Shown: positions 42,333-53,845 of the stretch, piece after piece
How positions within the stretch are numbered: the first letter of the stretch is position 1
How the letters are laid out: each line of letters starts with the position of its first letter
From: Effrenium voratum
Lineage: Eukaryota > Sar > Dinophyceae > Suessiales > Symbiodiniaceae
Assembly (NCBI GenBank): GCA_963377175.1
Contig: CAUJNA010003795.1
Span: forward strand, 157,501 to 221,500
Length of the DNA stretch: 64,000 nucleotides
Direction: 5' to 3'
Notes under the pieces: model-generated
The model's input: only the letters and a program-made list of their open reading frames with translations
The model's database searches: none
What the model was told of the DNA's origin: nothing
Translations under genes and position numbers: made by a program

Positions 42333-42367
42333 CGCACGCTTCACAGCGTTGACCTCGGCGGCTCGGC
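42333..42367 (-). CDS. Candidate small exon between centrin copy 2 and upstream sequence
   Basis: A GC-rich 35 nt stretch between AAAGTCAG and GTGAGCTT that reads [11 protein letters not shown] after two bases. The frame remains open further in both directions ([26 protein letters not shown]). It could belong to a neighbouring gene or a 5' untranslated exon. It does not fit the phase of the candidate exon at 43789-43869. Confidence 0.22.
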
Positions 42368-42379
42368 CTGACTTTGTCT

Positions 42380-42467
42380 TGGTTGACGTTAAACTCTAGC
42401 AGTTAAGTGGTTGGAGTTCCCACTAAACCACAATAAGCAAAAATGTAAAATGTTTCCAACGACAACC
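42380..42467 (+). mobile_element. Short family D element upstream of centrin copy 2
   Basis: Left GGTTGACGTT, right CCAACGACAACC; interior CTAGCAGTTAAGTGGTTGGA. It abuts the candidate exon at 42333-42367. Confidence 0.72.
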
Positions 42468-42517
42468 ATGTTGTGAATCATGTTGTGGGTTTCAAAGTTG
42501 GGTACCCCCAAAAAACT

Positions 42518-42632
42518 AGGCCGCCCTCAGATCCCCCGCTAAAAGTGACTAACTTTTAGTGGAGTAAATGGAAATTACCACTAAACACTAAAAGGCTAGA
42601 AAGCTAAGGAACCGGATGGCTGGGAGCCGCCA
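42518..42632 (+). mobile_element. Family B element upstream of centrin copy 2
   Basis: Complete copy with left end AGGCCGCCCTCAGATCCCCC, stem GCTAAAAGTGACTAACTTTT and right end GATGGCTGGGAGCCGCC. Confidence 0.75.
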
Positions 42633-42899
42633 ATAAAACCTCAAATGGATTCCACAGGCTTTAGGGGTGCTGCTCCAGCTCCGGCAGATTGAGACATGAC
42701 AATTCGTGCCCTTGAAAGCCACTTCAGCAGGTGATTGTGGCTGAAAATTGGTGAGCCAGGGCGCTTTGCGCGGGTTTTAGTACCTGTGTTTGAGACACTT
42801 CTAAGGGATCCCCCTTGGTGGTTGCTTCAAAGGGGAATCTAGGGCAAAACTCATCTGAGGGTATTTCTTAAAGAAAAAGACACACCCACATCGCGGGTG

Positions 42900-43015
42900 T
42901 TGTAACGACCACTCTGCAGAAAGTGAATCACTTTTTGTGGGTCCAATGGAAATGCCACCTTTTCTAACTAAGAAGTTGAAGTCCAAAGATCAACCAAATA
43001 GCCACAAAGTCAAAA
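42900..43015 (+). mobile_element. Family C relative upstream of centrin copy 2
   Basis: Contains CTGCAGAAAGTGAATCACTT, GGGTCCAATGGAAATGCCAC and AAGTTGAAGTCCAAAGATC. Terminal repeats are weak. Confidence 0.5.
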
Positions 43016-43686
43016 ACGAACTCAGAAAGTAGCAGGACAGTCACAGTACTATTGCTGTTATCATTCTTATTTGGGGGGGGAGCTCCCAAATCAGATACAC
43101 CCAGATCAACCTTTTCTATCCATGTGGCTTCGAAGGTTGGAACAAAAGGAAAACCACAATTTCTGTGGGTCCCCATGGTCACATGCCCAAACAAACCAGG
43201 AGAACTCCTGACACGGGTGGAATGCTTTTGGTTTCAAGACAGCCACAAAGGGGGGTACCCCAGAAAACACAACCCCATGCTTCCTTACACATCACCCACT
43301 TGAAGACAAAGAACTTTGAATGGGCCGCAAAGGCGATGCTAAAACTCACCAGTACGGGAAATGACAGGGGCCCTGCAAAAGGCACACCCTTTGCCCCTCC
43401 AATCTCCAGCCCCCACATTCCCTTCAATCTGAAGGTTGTCATATTTGTACCCATGTCTAAAGAAACTACATTCTGATACATGCATGCATGGGTGTGTCTT
43501 AAAATAACGGGGACCCCAAAATGAGTGGTGTCCCTTTGGTGTCTCTTTGAACAAGCACAAAAAGGGTGCCCACAAAAAAAAGGGTAGCGGATTTTCAGGT
43601 AGCAGATCTACATCATGCTCACTCTACCCTCATGACATGACATGATGAGCGCCACAAAACGGCAGACATTATTTAGGTCAGAGATG

Positions 43687-43779
43687 TGGGCGTGACTAAA
43701 GCTTGCGGCGTTTCCTCCTTGTTTCCTTTTGAACCCAATCCGGAAAAGGGTACGCTCCAAAGGAAGACACGCCCACACA
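43687..43779. mobile_element. Family L element with TGTGGGCGTG ends
   Basis: Starts TGTGGGCGTGACT and ends AGACACGCCCACA. Interior TTTCCTTTTGAACCC and AAAAGGGTACGCTCC. Similar GGGGACCCC...TTTCCTTTTGG pieces recur near 650, 11890, 31365, 34230 and 43510 without clear ends. Confidence 0.6.
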
Positions 43780-43788
43780 ACACCATAC

Positions 43789-43869
43789 CTTTGCTCCGGG
43801 CAACGCGGTCACCCCAGGTCCAGCGATGCTGTCGGAACCGGAATCGGGTGCTTGGTGAGCGTGCTCCAT
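43789..43869 (-). CDS. Candidate first exon upstream of centrin copy 2
   Basis: ATG at 43869 opens 27 codons, MEHAHQAPDSGSDSIAGPG then VTALPGAK, ending AAG before GTATGG, a textbook 5' splice site. The intron would begin nine bases before a family-L element (43687-43779). No following exon was found, so this is weak. Confidence 0.24.
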
Positions 43870-43982
43870 GTCTTGAATGCAGTGAGTGGTGGCGTTTCCC
43901 GAATCCTATGTCCGACAGTCCGGTGGAACGCCGCCAAAGAGGAAACCACTTGGCGCAGGATTAAGGATTGACCTGGTTCATC

Positions 43983-44107
43983 TAGGTCCTCCAGCGAGGC
44001 TAGAATCAGATGGTACCAACTTTTATTCCAGTTTTGTCGTTTTTTAGTAGGGGAACCGAACCCTCCCCCAAAAAAGAATCGGTTTTCAGGGCCCTGTTTG
44101 GGACCTG
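43983..44107 (+). mobile_element. Family A element upstream of centrin copy 2
   Basis: Left end TAGGTCCTCCAGCGAGG and right end TGGGACCTG. It carries a small duplication of the GAACC segment. Confidence 0.72.
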
Positions 44108-44517
44108 CTTGATCACCTTTTTCACCTTTTGGCCCGCGAAAACCGCCCAAACGGGAAACGGGGCTTCCCGGGTGGCCGGCGGCGTCCGGCAAGGCCATGT
44201 AGTTGAAGACCTGAGTCGAACCCATCTGCACTTCGGACCAGGAACATAGGACTTGGATACCCATCTCTTTTTTTTTCCATTGCGGCATGCTGGCGATCCA
44301 AGCGCAAAGCAACGTGAGTTGGATACACAAAGCAAAGGATGCTCCCCCAAAGCCCCCAGTTTGAAGGAATCTCCTTGGGGTTCGTGGAGAACTGGGCTCC
44401 AAAGAAGCTCCAACTAAGGGATGCAAGTACCGAGGAATGCCGAAGTTGCGAGAACAGTCACAAAGGCCAAGCGAGCAATCAAAGGCTTCGATGCGAAAAC
44501 CGAAGAACCCAAAACTT

Positions 44518-44623
44518 CCATTTGCTTAAGCCCCTTGGAGAAAAAATAAATAAATATTCCAGTAGTGATAGATTCCCTTTAACACCAACAGGGGAAAATA
44601 GCAAATATTCTTAAGCAAATGGA
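44518..44623 (+). mobile_element. Family J element, perfect terminal repeats
   Basis: CCATTTGCTTAAG on the left and CTTAAGCAAATGG on the right are exact mirrors (13 bp). Confidence 0.82.
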
Positions 44624-44676
44624 AGAAAACAACAAATCTCCCAGACCCCACAGCAAGCCGGAGCCCGAGCTTATTT

Positions 44677-44792
44677 GGCCATGGGTCAAAATCCCGTACC
44701 CCCAGTGAACGTCCCAATCCCCACTAAAAAAGACTAAAATGGGTCGTGCACCTACCCCAAAATGGGATCCCATTGGTTTTGACCCATGTCCA
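44677..44792 (+). mobile_element. Family E element, near consensus
   Basis: Ends GGCCATGGGTCAAAATCCC and GGTTTTGACCCATGTCC give a clear mirrored pair. It lies in a cluster with family J (44518) and family K (44819). Confidence 0.78.
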
Positions 44793-44818
44793 TTTCCATT
44801 CCCCATTTGGAGTTTACA

Positions 44819-44928
44819 CTTCAGACTAACATGGAAGCTCAAAAAAAAACACGATCCTGTAAATGGAACTAAGTCTCAGGGGTCCGTTCGGGAGCTTCCA
44901 TTTTTTCGTCTGGGGGAGCTTCTCCTTG
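44819..44928 (+). mobile_element. Family K element, diverged arms
   Basis: Left TTCAGACTAACATGGAAGCT, right AGCTTCCATTTTTTCGTCTG. The spacer keeps GGTCCGTTCGGG, resembling CCGAACGGACCCC in the copy at 4956 (reverse complement). Confidence 0.7.
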
Positions 44929-45098
44929 GGGACTCTGGTCCTTTCGGAGGTGACGGAAGTCCCTGGCATGTCCAACTCGTCCTGATGGTTTGTCGATTTT
45001 GTGTCACTCCCCCCACTGTTTGAGTCCTGGACTAAAGGCCTTTAGTCCCCCAAATCCTTTAGCCCCCATTTTTTCTGACTCCCCCCAACTTTTTTCTC

Positions 45099-45196
45099 AG
45101 GGTTGATTCCTTTTCCATTCTTTCCAACCATCGTTCTTTTCGAAAACCGGCAAATCGTTTCTCTCGGTTTGATCCCTGGAAAGAATGGGGAAGGTT
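45099..45196 (-). mobile_element. Family I element upstream of centrin copy 2
   Basis: Starts AGGGTTGATTCCTTTTCC and ends CCCTGGAAAGAATGGGGAAG; interior AACCGGCAAATCGTTT. Confidence 0.72.
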
Positions 45197-45934
45197 TTGA
45201 CCAGATGTTTGAGTTCCTGCGCTTCAACTCTTTAGTGGAAAACAACAAGTTTAGACTTGTTCTGGCCAGTCCACTCAGGAATCGACCATCTAGGAACGGC
45301 ATGGGAAACACAGAAACCAGACTTGCGGATTTGTCTCATGCGGGCAAGGCCTTCTGGGCAAGGGAGCACTAGAACGAGCCGAGATCATTGCCCCTCGGTT
45401 ATAACCTACCCATCCGCGATGGGCGTCAAGAGAGAAAGCCTAGAAACAGATGTGGACTTGCCCAAGCAATCGTTCATAAGTACACTTTAGTGTTGGTTTG
45501 GTTGGTGGCCTTTTGGGAACTCCTCTGTGAGAAGAAGGCCTTTTTGGTCCGAGGGATAGCTCTTTGCTCAATAACCCACATGCATCAATTGAAGAAAGCC
45601 GCAGAACCACAAGAGTGTTCAAGGAGCCAGCAAGATTCAGGATTGTCCTTTAAAGGCTACCGTATTGGAAAGGCATGGGCCCCCATTCTTTGCCACCCCT
45701 AACGGACACAGCCCCAGTCCAGGTTGTTCAAAATCAATCGATTTCTCAGTCCTTAGGCAAGATGCAAACCTGCTTTGTAGTGTTGTCTTACTACGGATTG
45801 CGGATTACAACGAGGGAGCAGGTCAAAAACGGTGCGAAATTGAAGTCCACCGCCCCTCTTCCTATGCTGGTGTTGGCACCAAGCGGGTTTAGAACAGGGC
45901 TCCTGAATTGATGACATTCAGGCGGATAATGTGA

Positions 45935-46405
45935 GGACCCCTGTTACACAGGAAACCGCGACCAGACAATCTGCTGAGTTGCATCCTTGGCCAGGATCAC
46001 ATCGCAGCCCTGCGGCAGGACCTGCGGACAGCGACATGGCCATCCGACATCACTGGAGTTCCCTTTGAAAGGATGCAACTTACTGGTGGTGTCCTGCCAC
46101 TTGTGCAGGTTCCAAAAAGGGAAATGGCTCGGAGTTCCTCTTCAGAGGTTTTGCAACTGCAAACGATCGCCACTTTTGTGGCTTCCAAGGGAAATGGCTC
46201 GGACACCTTGTACAGAAGTAACGGTCTCATTTCTTGGTCCATAGAGCACTCCGAAAGCCGAAGCAATTTTGGGGAGCCTCATGGCTCCCTACGACGCGGT
46301 GTTCGAACTTCGGAAGCTCCGGCCTCAATTCCGCTGAGGTTGGACAAGTCCGTCTGGATGAACCTGGTAGCTTGCCGGATATGCAGAGGGGTTCGCTTGA
46401 GTTAG
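45935..46405 (+). CDS. Open frame with a faint retroelement-protease look
   Basis: 157 codons open between a TGA (45932-45934) and a TAG ending at 46405. Early residues read ILGQDHIAALRQDLRTATW and later QLTGGVLPLVQVP. The pattern I-L-G-x-D followed by a short helix and a G-x-hydrophobic motif resembles the C-terminal half of retroviral-type aspartic proteases. No DTG active-site motif is visible and no integrase or reverse transcriptase follows. It may be an eroded fragment, or chance. Confidence 0.2.
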   Translation, partial: GPLLHRKPRPDNLLSCILGQDHIAALRQDLRTATWPSDITGVPFERMQLTGGVLPLVQVPKREMARSSSSEVLQLQTIATFVASKGNGSDTLYRSNGLISWSIEHSESRSNFGEPHGSLRRGVRTSEAPASIPLRLDKSVWMNLVACRICRGVRLS

Positions 46406-46439
46406 TTCCCAAGGCTGGTATGGAGTGAGTGGGCCCAAA

Positions 46440-46680
46440 AGTTGAAGTCTGAATGACACAGAACACACACACACACACACAATGCCAACAGGTCCCAACT
46501 CTTCAGCAAAGGACCATCGTCAATGCAGCTAGCGGCCTTTTGTCCAGATCTCGGTGCATGGTGTATGAAAATATGGCCGCAGATCTGGCGCATGAAAAAG
46601 TTCTCTGCAGCGCTGCGGCACATGTACATATCAGTATCGGAAGAACGATGTGCAGAACGCAGATGGCTACACTAGCTGCA
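46440..46680 (+). repeat. Repeat shared with 54785-54960
   Basis: AATGACACAGAACAC, GACCATCGTCA, CCAGATCTCGGTGCAT and CTGCAGCGCTGCGGCACATG align in order with the second copy. Confidence 0.75.
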
Positions 46681-46859
46681 CCAAACCTCAGTATTCACAA
46701 GGGCGCTCCCTCAAGAGACACGGCTGGCAATGGACCGGTTGCAGTCTACAAAGGAGCCCGCTGGACCAATGATCACCAATGCTCTCGACTCCAAGCCTCC
46801 AAGCCTCCTGCGAAGCAATCCGGCGCATACCAAGACTGAATTCTAATTGAGTCCCAGCT

Positions 46860-46978
46860 AAGGTCCTCCAGTAGAGAGGTTAGAATAAGGGTACCCAATT
46901 TTTTCTGTAGTCTATTTTAGTAGGGGAACCCAATCTCCCCCAAAAAAGTTGGTAAAAGGACAATACTGGGGGACCTAA
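46860..46978 (+). mobile_element. Family A element near the edge of the repeat domain
   Basis: Near-consensus copy with ends AGGTCCTCCAGTAGAGAGG and TGGGGGACCTAA. It is the last family A copy before the repeat-module domain begins. Confidence 0.78.
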
Positions 46979-48754
46979 CCAACGTCGTCACAGCCAAAGT
47001 TCTTGCGAAGTGTCAGACTCACATGGCATGAGTCAGAAGCACCCAGCAGAGTCGCCAGCCAGTCTGAAGCACGTGGAGCTTTGGGCCAAGCTGGTTGAGC
47101 CCAACAGCCGTAGGCCAGCACGACGCTCCTCGTGATGCCATTTACCGCTAGTCCTGGAAAGCAAACCTCGCTCAGCCTACGGCAAAGTGCAAGGCGCGCG
47201 CGCTGAGATGTGCCTCGCTGCTAAGCTGCGAACTCGCGAAAAAGAACTTTGCACAGAGCTCTGAGAGCCGAGTCGGCTGGCTTCAACAATGCTCTCAAAT
47301 GGGCAAACACTGTTGGCACTGCCATCCGAGCAGCACCTGCAGGCTAGCAACTCAAGCGTTGGGCCTGGCTTGTACGGACATTTCACACGGATATCCTGGG
47401 ATGCTGCATTCTGCTCGAGGCACGAGTTGCCCAACCTCAAACAAAGATGATTGCCCGCTCCAAGAGCGTTTGCGCGTGATCCGTGCCAGCATCTGATACA
47501 CAGCATCTCCGGCAGCTACGCAAAAAACCACGCTCATTGTCCAGCCGAATTGGAGGAGCAAACGCGTCTGTTCAAAGCTGCAGCGGGAACCTCCGCAGCC
47601 GCTTCCGGCATCTCCGGCGCGAGAATGGGACACCTATACTCTCAATTCTCTCATGCGATTGCCCACTTGAGGAAGAAAAGGCAAGGCTGGAGCGCAGAAG
47701 GATCTTGAGCAGCACGCAGGCCGTGCCTGCCAATGCGTCAGTTGGCAGAGTGTCAGGCAGACGCGTGCGGAGCGGCGACAGGTTTCAGCCAAGCTGGGCA
47801 GAAGATCTCGCTACATCCCATGCCCTTGCAACTCCTCAGCACCTTCACACATTTCGCGCGGCACCGCGGCGGGAGCAGTTCGGAGAGCGGGAGAGCCTTC
47901 TCATGGTCCGCTCGAAGTGGTGGGGAGGTGTCTGCAAAGAAGTCCGCCCAGCAAAGGTTGGAGGTGGGCTACTGGCACAACCTCATGGATGGTAATGCGC
48001 TTTGGAGGTGCTGGTATTTAGACCGGCCAATGCTGCCGCGGACGACAAGCATTTGCGGGGTTCAACATGGTGCCAACCGACGCTAGCCTTGAATCGAAAG
48101 CCCTCAAAAACTTCACTCCAAGCACCCTATTGTTTTCAGGCGCAAAGCTCGGAAGAACAGGCTGGGATGCCGCGGTGCGCAAGTGCCCAAATGCTGAATC
48201 TCACCCTTCGTAGTTGCTTGGCAGGCAGGCACCGCCGAACTTAGCTCCAAAAGCCCGCAGCCGGAGCTTCACACAGGTCTCAGCACAGGCGAGACCAGCA
48301 CCACTTCCTACCAACAAAGTTCTTGGAACGCACCACCTCCGTCCTGTCAAGTCAGATCTTGAGGCAGGAAACGGGACGCGCCGTGCGAAAATATCCAAGC
48401 CTCTCACGAATCACCTTGCCGGGCAGCAGTAGACCAAGACTGCGTCCACCGATTTGGCACTAAGTTGAGCGATGGCGTGAGCTCAAATGGGTCGGCCAGC
48501 CACTGAGTGCCCGACAACTAAAGCAGAAGTCTCATGCTGAGCTTGCCACGGAGCTCTGGGCACTGCCAATACGGCTGGTCCTTGCTTTGCTACTCCTGGC
48601 AGCACGCGCGCTGAATGAAGCAGTGCTTCGGAGGCGCTCGAGTAATTGCAGAACTCTCGCACGCGCAATCTTCACAAAGCTTTGGACACAAACAGCGCGG
48701 TTGGCGTTAAGTCAGCAAACGGGCACGTTGTACCAGTTGAAACGTCTTGTGAAT

Positions 48755-48950
48755 TGTTTTGCTGGGCAGCAGTAGACCAAGACGGAATCGTTGAGTTGTA
48801 TCCCACCGCCTGCCACAGCCCTAAAAGCGCAGGGACTAGGAATTTGCGGCGTTGTGGGCGCGACAAAGCAAGAAGTCGAGTCCAGATGGTGTGAGCACGT
48901 GCGCCGGCCAGCAACTCTGTGTCTCACAACTAAAGCAAAAGTCTCAAGCT
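48755..48950 (+). repeat. Repeat module, first of a close pair
   Basis: GCTGGGCAGCAG, ACGGAATCGTTGAGTTGTAT and GCGCAGGGACTAGGAATT, then TGTGAGCACGTGCG. The same string of motifs recurs at 49228-49420. Confidence 0.85.
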
Positions 48951-49227
48951 GAAGCTTGCCACGGAGCTCTGGGAATTGCCAATGCTGCTCCATGCTTTGC
49001 TACTCCTGGCAGCAACCACAAACCTCGTTGCGTCATTCATTCTATATTAATGCAGAAAGCTCGAAAGAACAAGCTGGGACGCTGCAGCACGCTGAACGAA
49101 GCCGTGCTACCGAGGCCCGCGAGAACTGATATGAGTGGCAGGGCTCAACTTCAATCTCTCGCACGCGCAATCTCCGTAAAGCCCTGGACACGAACAGCTC
49201 AGTCAGAAAAACGAAAGTGCTTTATGA

Positions 49228-49420
49228 ACTGCTTTGCTGGGCAGCAGACCAAAACGGAATCGTTGAGTTGTATCCCGCCAGCCAAAGCCCTGAAAGCGCA
49301 GGGACTAGGAATTCGCGGCGCTGGCGGCGCTACCAGGCAAGAAGTCGAACTCAAATGGTGTGAGCACGTGCGTCGGCCAGCAACTCTGTGTCTGACAACT
49401 AAAGCAAAAGTCTCATTCAG
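49228..49420 (+). repeat. Repeat module, second of a close pair
   Basis: Partner of 48755-48950, roughly 90% alike by eye, offset about 472 bp. Confidence 0.85.
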
Positions 49421-50009
49421 CTGCCCCAATCTGGCAGGTCCGGGCTCCTGGCAGCGGACTGTACCCTCATAAGGAAAAGGCGCCGGCGACCAGGAAAAAG
49501 CCCTGGAAAAACCGGCTGCAGGGCTGAGTCTCAGTCTTCATAGCCCGCACAGCTGGAGTTTCACAAAGCAACGCCACTTTTTGATCGCCAAGTCACTGCG
49601 CTGCACATCGCTGCCACCCGAGCAGCCCCGGTCCTGTCGAGTCTGAAAGCGCTAGGCCGCAAGTTCGCGGCAACTGTAGCGGGGTGCGAGGGGAAGCGGG
49701 AGCCTCGTTCCAAGCACCCTGCATCGAGGCAGTAAGTCGGAGGAACAAGCTGGGATGCAGCCTTCGCGCGGGAGCCTAAGACTTGAAAGCTGCATGCCCA
49801 GGCTCAACAGAGCATAGCTGGAAACAGAAATGGCCAGAACTATTTCTCATGGCAAAGTCATTGCACAGCCCCGTCCGAGCAGGTCAACTTGAAAGCCCCA
49901 GGTCGGCCTTCGAATATCTTTTGAGTTGCCTCACAGCGCAGCCTTAATTGCATCAATCAAAAGTCGAACCCCAACACGCGCCAGACTTGAACGTGCAAGG
50001 GCCACAGGT

Positions 50010-50095
50010 GTCCTTTTAGGGGATTTAGATGGCCCTGATAGATGATTCACCAGGGCCATCTATGTTTCCAGCAAAACCGCCAAAAACAAAACCTA
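50010..50095 (+). mobile_element. Family M element in the repeat-module domain
   Basis: TTTAGATGGCCCTGATAGATG with GGGCCATCTATGTTTCC: the GATGGCC / GGCCATC pair gives short terminal repeats. Confidence 0.55.
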
Positions 50096-52625
50096 TGGCA
50101 AGGGCCGTGAGCCAAACGCCGCCAAGGCTACGCCTCCATTGCTGCGAGCGGCGCAGGCCAGCAGCCCTGTCTCTGCCAGCCACAGCAGTCCGAAGTTGAA
50201 GCTTAACGCTGGGCTCTGGTCCAGTGGCAATTTGATGCTACTCATGCCAAACGCTGGCCAACGTCACTGAGTGAAATCTTAGCCTTCCGGGCTGAGACGG
50301 CTTAGGCAGAGATGAGTCCCGCTTAGGCGATGGCGACGGGCTTCTCAAGCCTCAACTCCAACTCGCAGGCGCAATCTTCACAAAGCTTTGGACAGAAACA
50401 GCTCGGTGGTCTTTAACAGCGCAGCTTCCGACGGAAAAGTCATTCCAATTGTTTGCCTGCACCCAGTGGCCGCAAGTCGTTGCTTCCGAAGCTTACCCAA
50501 AGTGCAACCTCCTAGCTACCAGGATGCGTGGGATGGAAGCCAATCCTAGACCAAGACAGCATCTCGGAGCGGAAGCCCGCGTGCCAGCCTTCAAAGAGTG
50601 AGGGCTGGAAAGACGGGCGCTGGCGCTGCAAAGCTCCATGCGTTCAAGCCAAGGGAGCAAGATGCTCCTGATGCCATCTTATGCTCCCGGCAGCCAACAC
50701 TAACCTCATTCAAAGAAGCCTACATCAAGGCACAAAGGCCTGCAGGAGTACAGCGGGATGCTGAAGCGCGCGAGTTCTGCGAGTCTGAGCCTTCATGGCT
50801 TGGCTGGATCTGAAGAAGCTTAACCCCAAACTCGCCCAGCTGCAAACTTCACAAAGCTCCAGTTGCAAAAACAGCGCAGGTTTTGCAGAGCAGGGCCATC
50901 CAAGCCTGCGCAGCCATATGGCTCGACGCAAAGCTCACCCAAGTGCAAACTATCCCGGAAACTCCATGTTGGTCATAACATTATTTTGTAGTCTTCTTAA
51001 AGCAACATTCGAGTGGCACAGGTTACAACATTTGAACTGTCGGATTCCCGGACTTGTTACAACCCATCACCATCGCACATTTCAGCGTGACTGAGCGCGG
51101 GTGATTTGGCTGGATTGTCGCACTGAATCTACGGCATCATTGATATTCATTTGTATGCATGCCAACTTTCCGGCGCATGCCAACCTGGTTTTGTCTTGCA
51201 CGGACTACCTTATGCCACTCCTGGCAGCCAACAAAGATCTTCTTTCAAGCAGCCTGTGTCAAGACTCAGCTGCGGCTCGCCGCTGAGAGGAGTTGCCATC
51301 TTCACACTGGCGCAGCCGGCTCGGCTGGCTAAGTCAGCCCGGAGCAATGCGACTGAGGAGCGCCTGCGCATCATCTCAAGCTGCCTTGGTTTGGTTCCTG
51401 CTTACACCAACCGCAAGGTCTTGCAAGCTACCCTAGCAAAAAGCCAGGCAGAGCAGTAAACTCCAGACTGAGTCACAGCCAGATTGCGCCAGCCTCGAAA
51501 GCGTGAGGCTTCAAAAGTAACGGCGCTGCCGGCGCTGCAAGGCAACGTGCCCGATTGACCCGGTGTGAGCGCAAGCGCAGGCCAGCGCCGTCTCTGCCAG
51601 CCACATCAGTCTGAAACTCAAGCTTGCCGCTCTCCGGGCACTTCCAAGCTGGCAGGCAGCGGCTCCAAGCTTTCCTCAAGCCAAGTCGACCCGACTTGAT
51701 CTCAGCGCATCCCGGCCATCGCCGCCGCACTCCAAGCAGCATGAACAGTCAGAGTCACAAACGCGGCGAAGCGTGAGGAGCAGCCATCGTTGCTTGGCCA
51801 GTCGCTGAGCGCCAAAAGATTCAGTTTACACAGCTTACCCAAGTGCTCCTGGGAACTTGCCTCAAAGGCCAAAACCTGGGCAAAAGGCCTGGAGGTTTCA
51901 GCCGCAAGAGGCAAGCGGCTCAAGTTGAGCAGCCTGAGGGTCTCCTCAAGGTCAGAGGATGCGGCCGAAAAGGACCCCCCAAGCGGACCGGCACCGAAGT
52001 GGCTGGGAGCTCTGAATTCAAATACTCACCGAGCGCCAGCAGACTCAGTCCTGGTTCTGCGCTCAATGGCTGGAAATTGCATGCACTGCGAGTTGCTAGC
52101 CAATGCGCCGGACAAGCATCTCTTGAACAAATAGAAACGAGCTTAGTCTGTCATCAGGACAGGGACCTCGTTTGGCTCCACATGGGCATGCCAAAGCCAC
52201 ACCGTTCCGAGTCAAGGTCTTGCATGTCCGAATGGCAAGCGCTACTCACTGCTCCATCCGCTCGAGCCAAATCTCTGCACTTCTCCAGCCCAATTGAAAG
52301 TACAATGTAAGCCTGCTCGCAGCTAGACAAGTTTTACTGTCTAGACAACCTTATCTGCTAACCCTCGAAACAACCCGTTTACCAAATCGCGAATCTGTTC
52401 CGGCGTCGGCGTTCAGCTGGGGCGAATCTGAATTCTCCCGCGATGGCACAAGAACACGCCTCCGGATTTGCAAGTGTTGAACGCGGCATTCCTCGAAACG
52501 CCTCGGTGCTATCCCGAACAGCCACCCACAGAACCTTTCGACTTCCGCCCCCCCCTCCAGCCGCTCCGATGCACTCCGAAGCCTAGCTGGGCAGTCCATA
52601 GCTGTCAGCTTTGGGACAAAATCTT

Positions 52626-52765
52626 CCATTTGCTTAAGCCCCCCGGAAAAATAAAAAATAAAACAATAATAATCATAATAATAAAAACTTCTAAAAAATC
52701 CAGTAGTGATAGATTCCCTTCAAGACCAACAAGGGAAAATAAAACATATTCATTTCAGCAACTGG
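52626..52765 (+). mobile_element. Family J element inside the repeat-module domain
   Basis: Left CCATTTGCTTAAGCCCCCC, right ATTTCAGCAACTGG, expanded by an AATAAT-rich tract. Confidence 0.72.
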
Positions 52766-53221
52766 ATTTGAAATAGAGGAGACTCCAGTAAAACGCACTC
52801 GCGTAACCGTCAACACTCATCAACCCAAGGATGCCAACGAAGCCATCCCCACTTTGGGCCCCAACACCGAGAACGACGCCAAAAAGCCGATAAAAGCACC
52901 TAGCCAGTCCAGGGCTTCAGTCAGTTATTGGGAAAATTACTCAGAGAGGAAAAAAAGAAAGAATAGAAAAGGAAGAAGGAAAAACAACGCCTGTTCAAGC
53001 AGCGCCAGGTTAACGCCAATTCGCAAGATCTCGGAAAACATCGCCCGTTGGCTTCGTGCGACGTCAGCTTTGCGTGACGGGCGCAGCACTTCAGGAGCGC
53101 AGCACTTTTGCAGGCTCAGGCGAAGAGGTTGGGCAATGCGCGCAAGGACGTGTTCTCCGGCACGGATTCTCCGGCACGGATGTCGTGGCAGTACGGATGT
53201 CGTGGCAGGCGCATCGCTTTG

Positions 53222-53391
53222 GGAAGATAGATAAAGAGATAGACGATAGATAGACAGATCAGATCAGATCAGACCATATGATATAGATAAATAAATAGGA
53301 TAGGACAGGAAAGGATAGGATAGGATCGGATAGCATAGGATAGGATAGGATAGACAAGATAGATAGATAGACAAATAGATAGATAGATTAG

Positions 53392-53478
<87 letters not shown>

Positions 53479-53810
53479 ACAGATAGATAGATAGATTAAA
53501 TAGATAGATAGATAGATAGATAGATAGAGGAGATAGATAGATAGATAGATAGATAGATTAGATTAGAGTAGATTAGATTAGATTAGATTAGATTAGATTA
53601 GATTAGATTAGATAGATAGATAGATAGATAGATAGATTAGATAGACTAGATAGATTAGATAGATTCGATAGATTAGATAGATAGAAATATACATAGATAG
53701 ACAGATAGATAGAAAGATAGACAGATAGATAGAAAGATAGATTAGTAGACAGATAGATAGAAAGATAGATAGACAGCTAGCTAGCTAGACAGATAGATAG
53801 ATAGATTAGT

Positions 53811-53845
<35 letters not shown>

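Larger units (their letters stand above)
41272..46999. other. Region upstream of centrin copy 2
   Basis: Mostly non-coding, with families A-E and I-L and the ATCC array. Two candidate exons and one plus-strand frame are listed separately. Otherwise I see nothing gene-like. Confidence 0.5.

Noticed and set aside
44518..44530. CCATTTGCTTAAG ends of family J as possible relics of the spliced leader
   Set aside because: Only a loose resemblance to the leader, and the mirrored copy at the other end shows it is a terminal inverted repeat.
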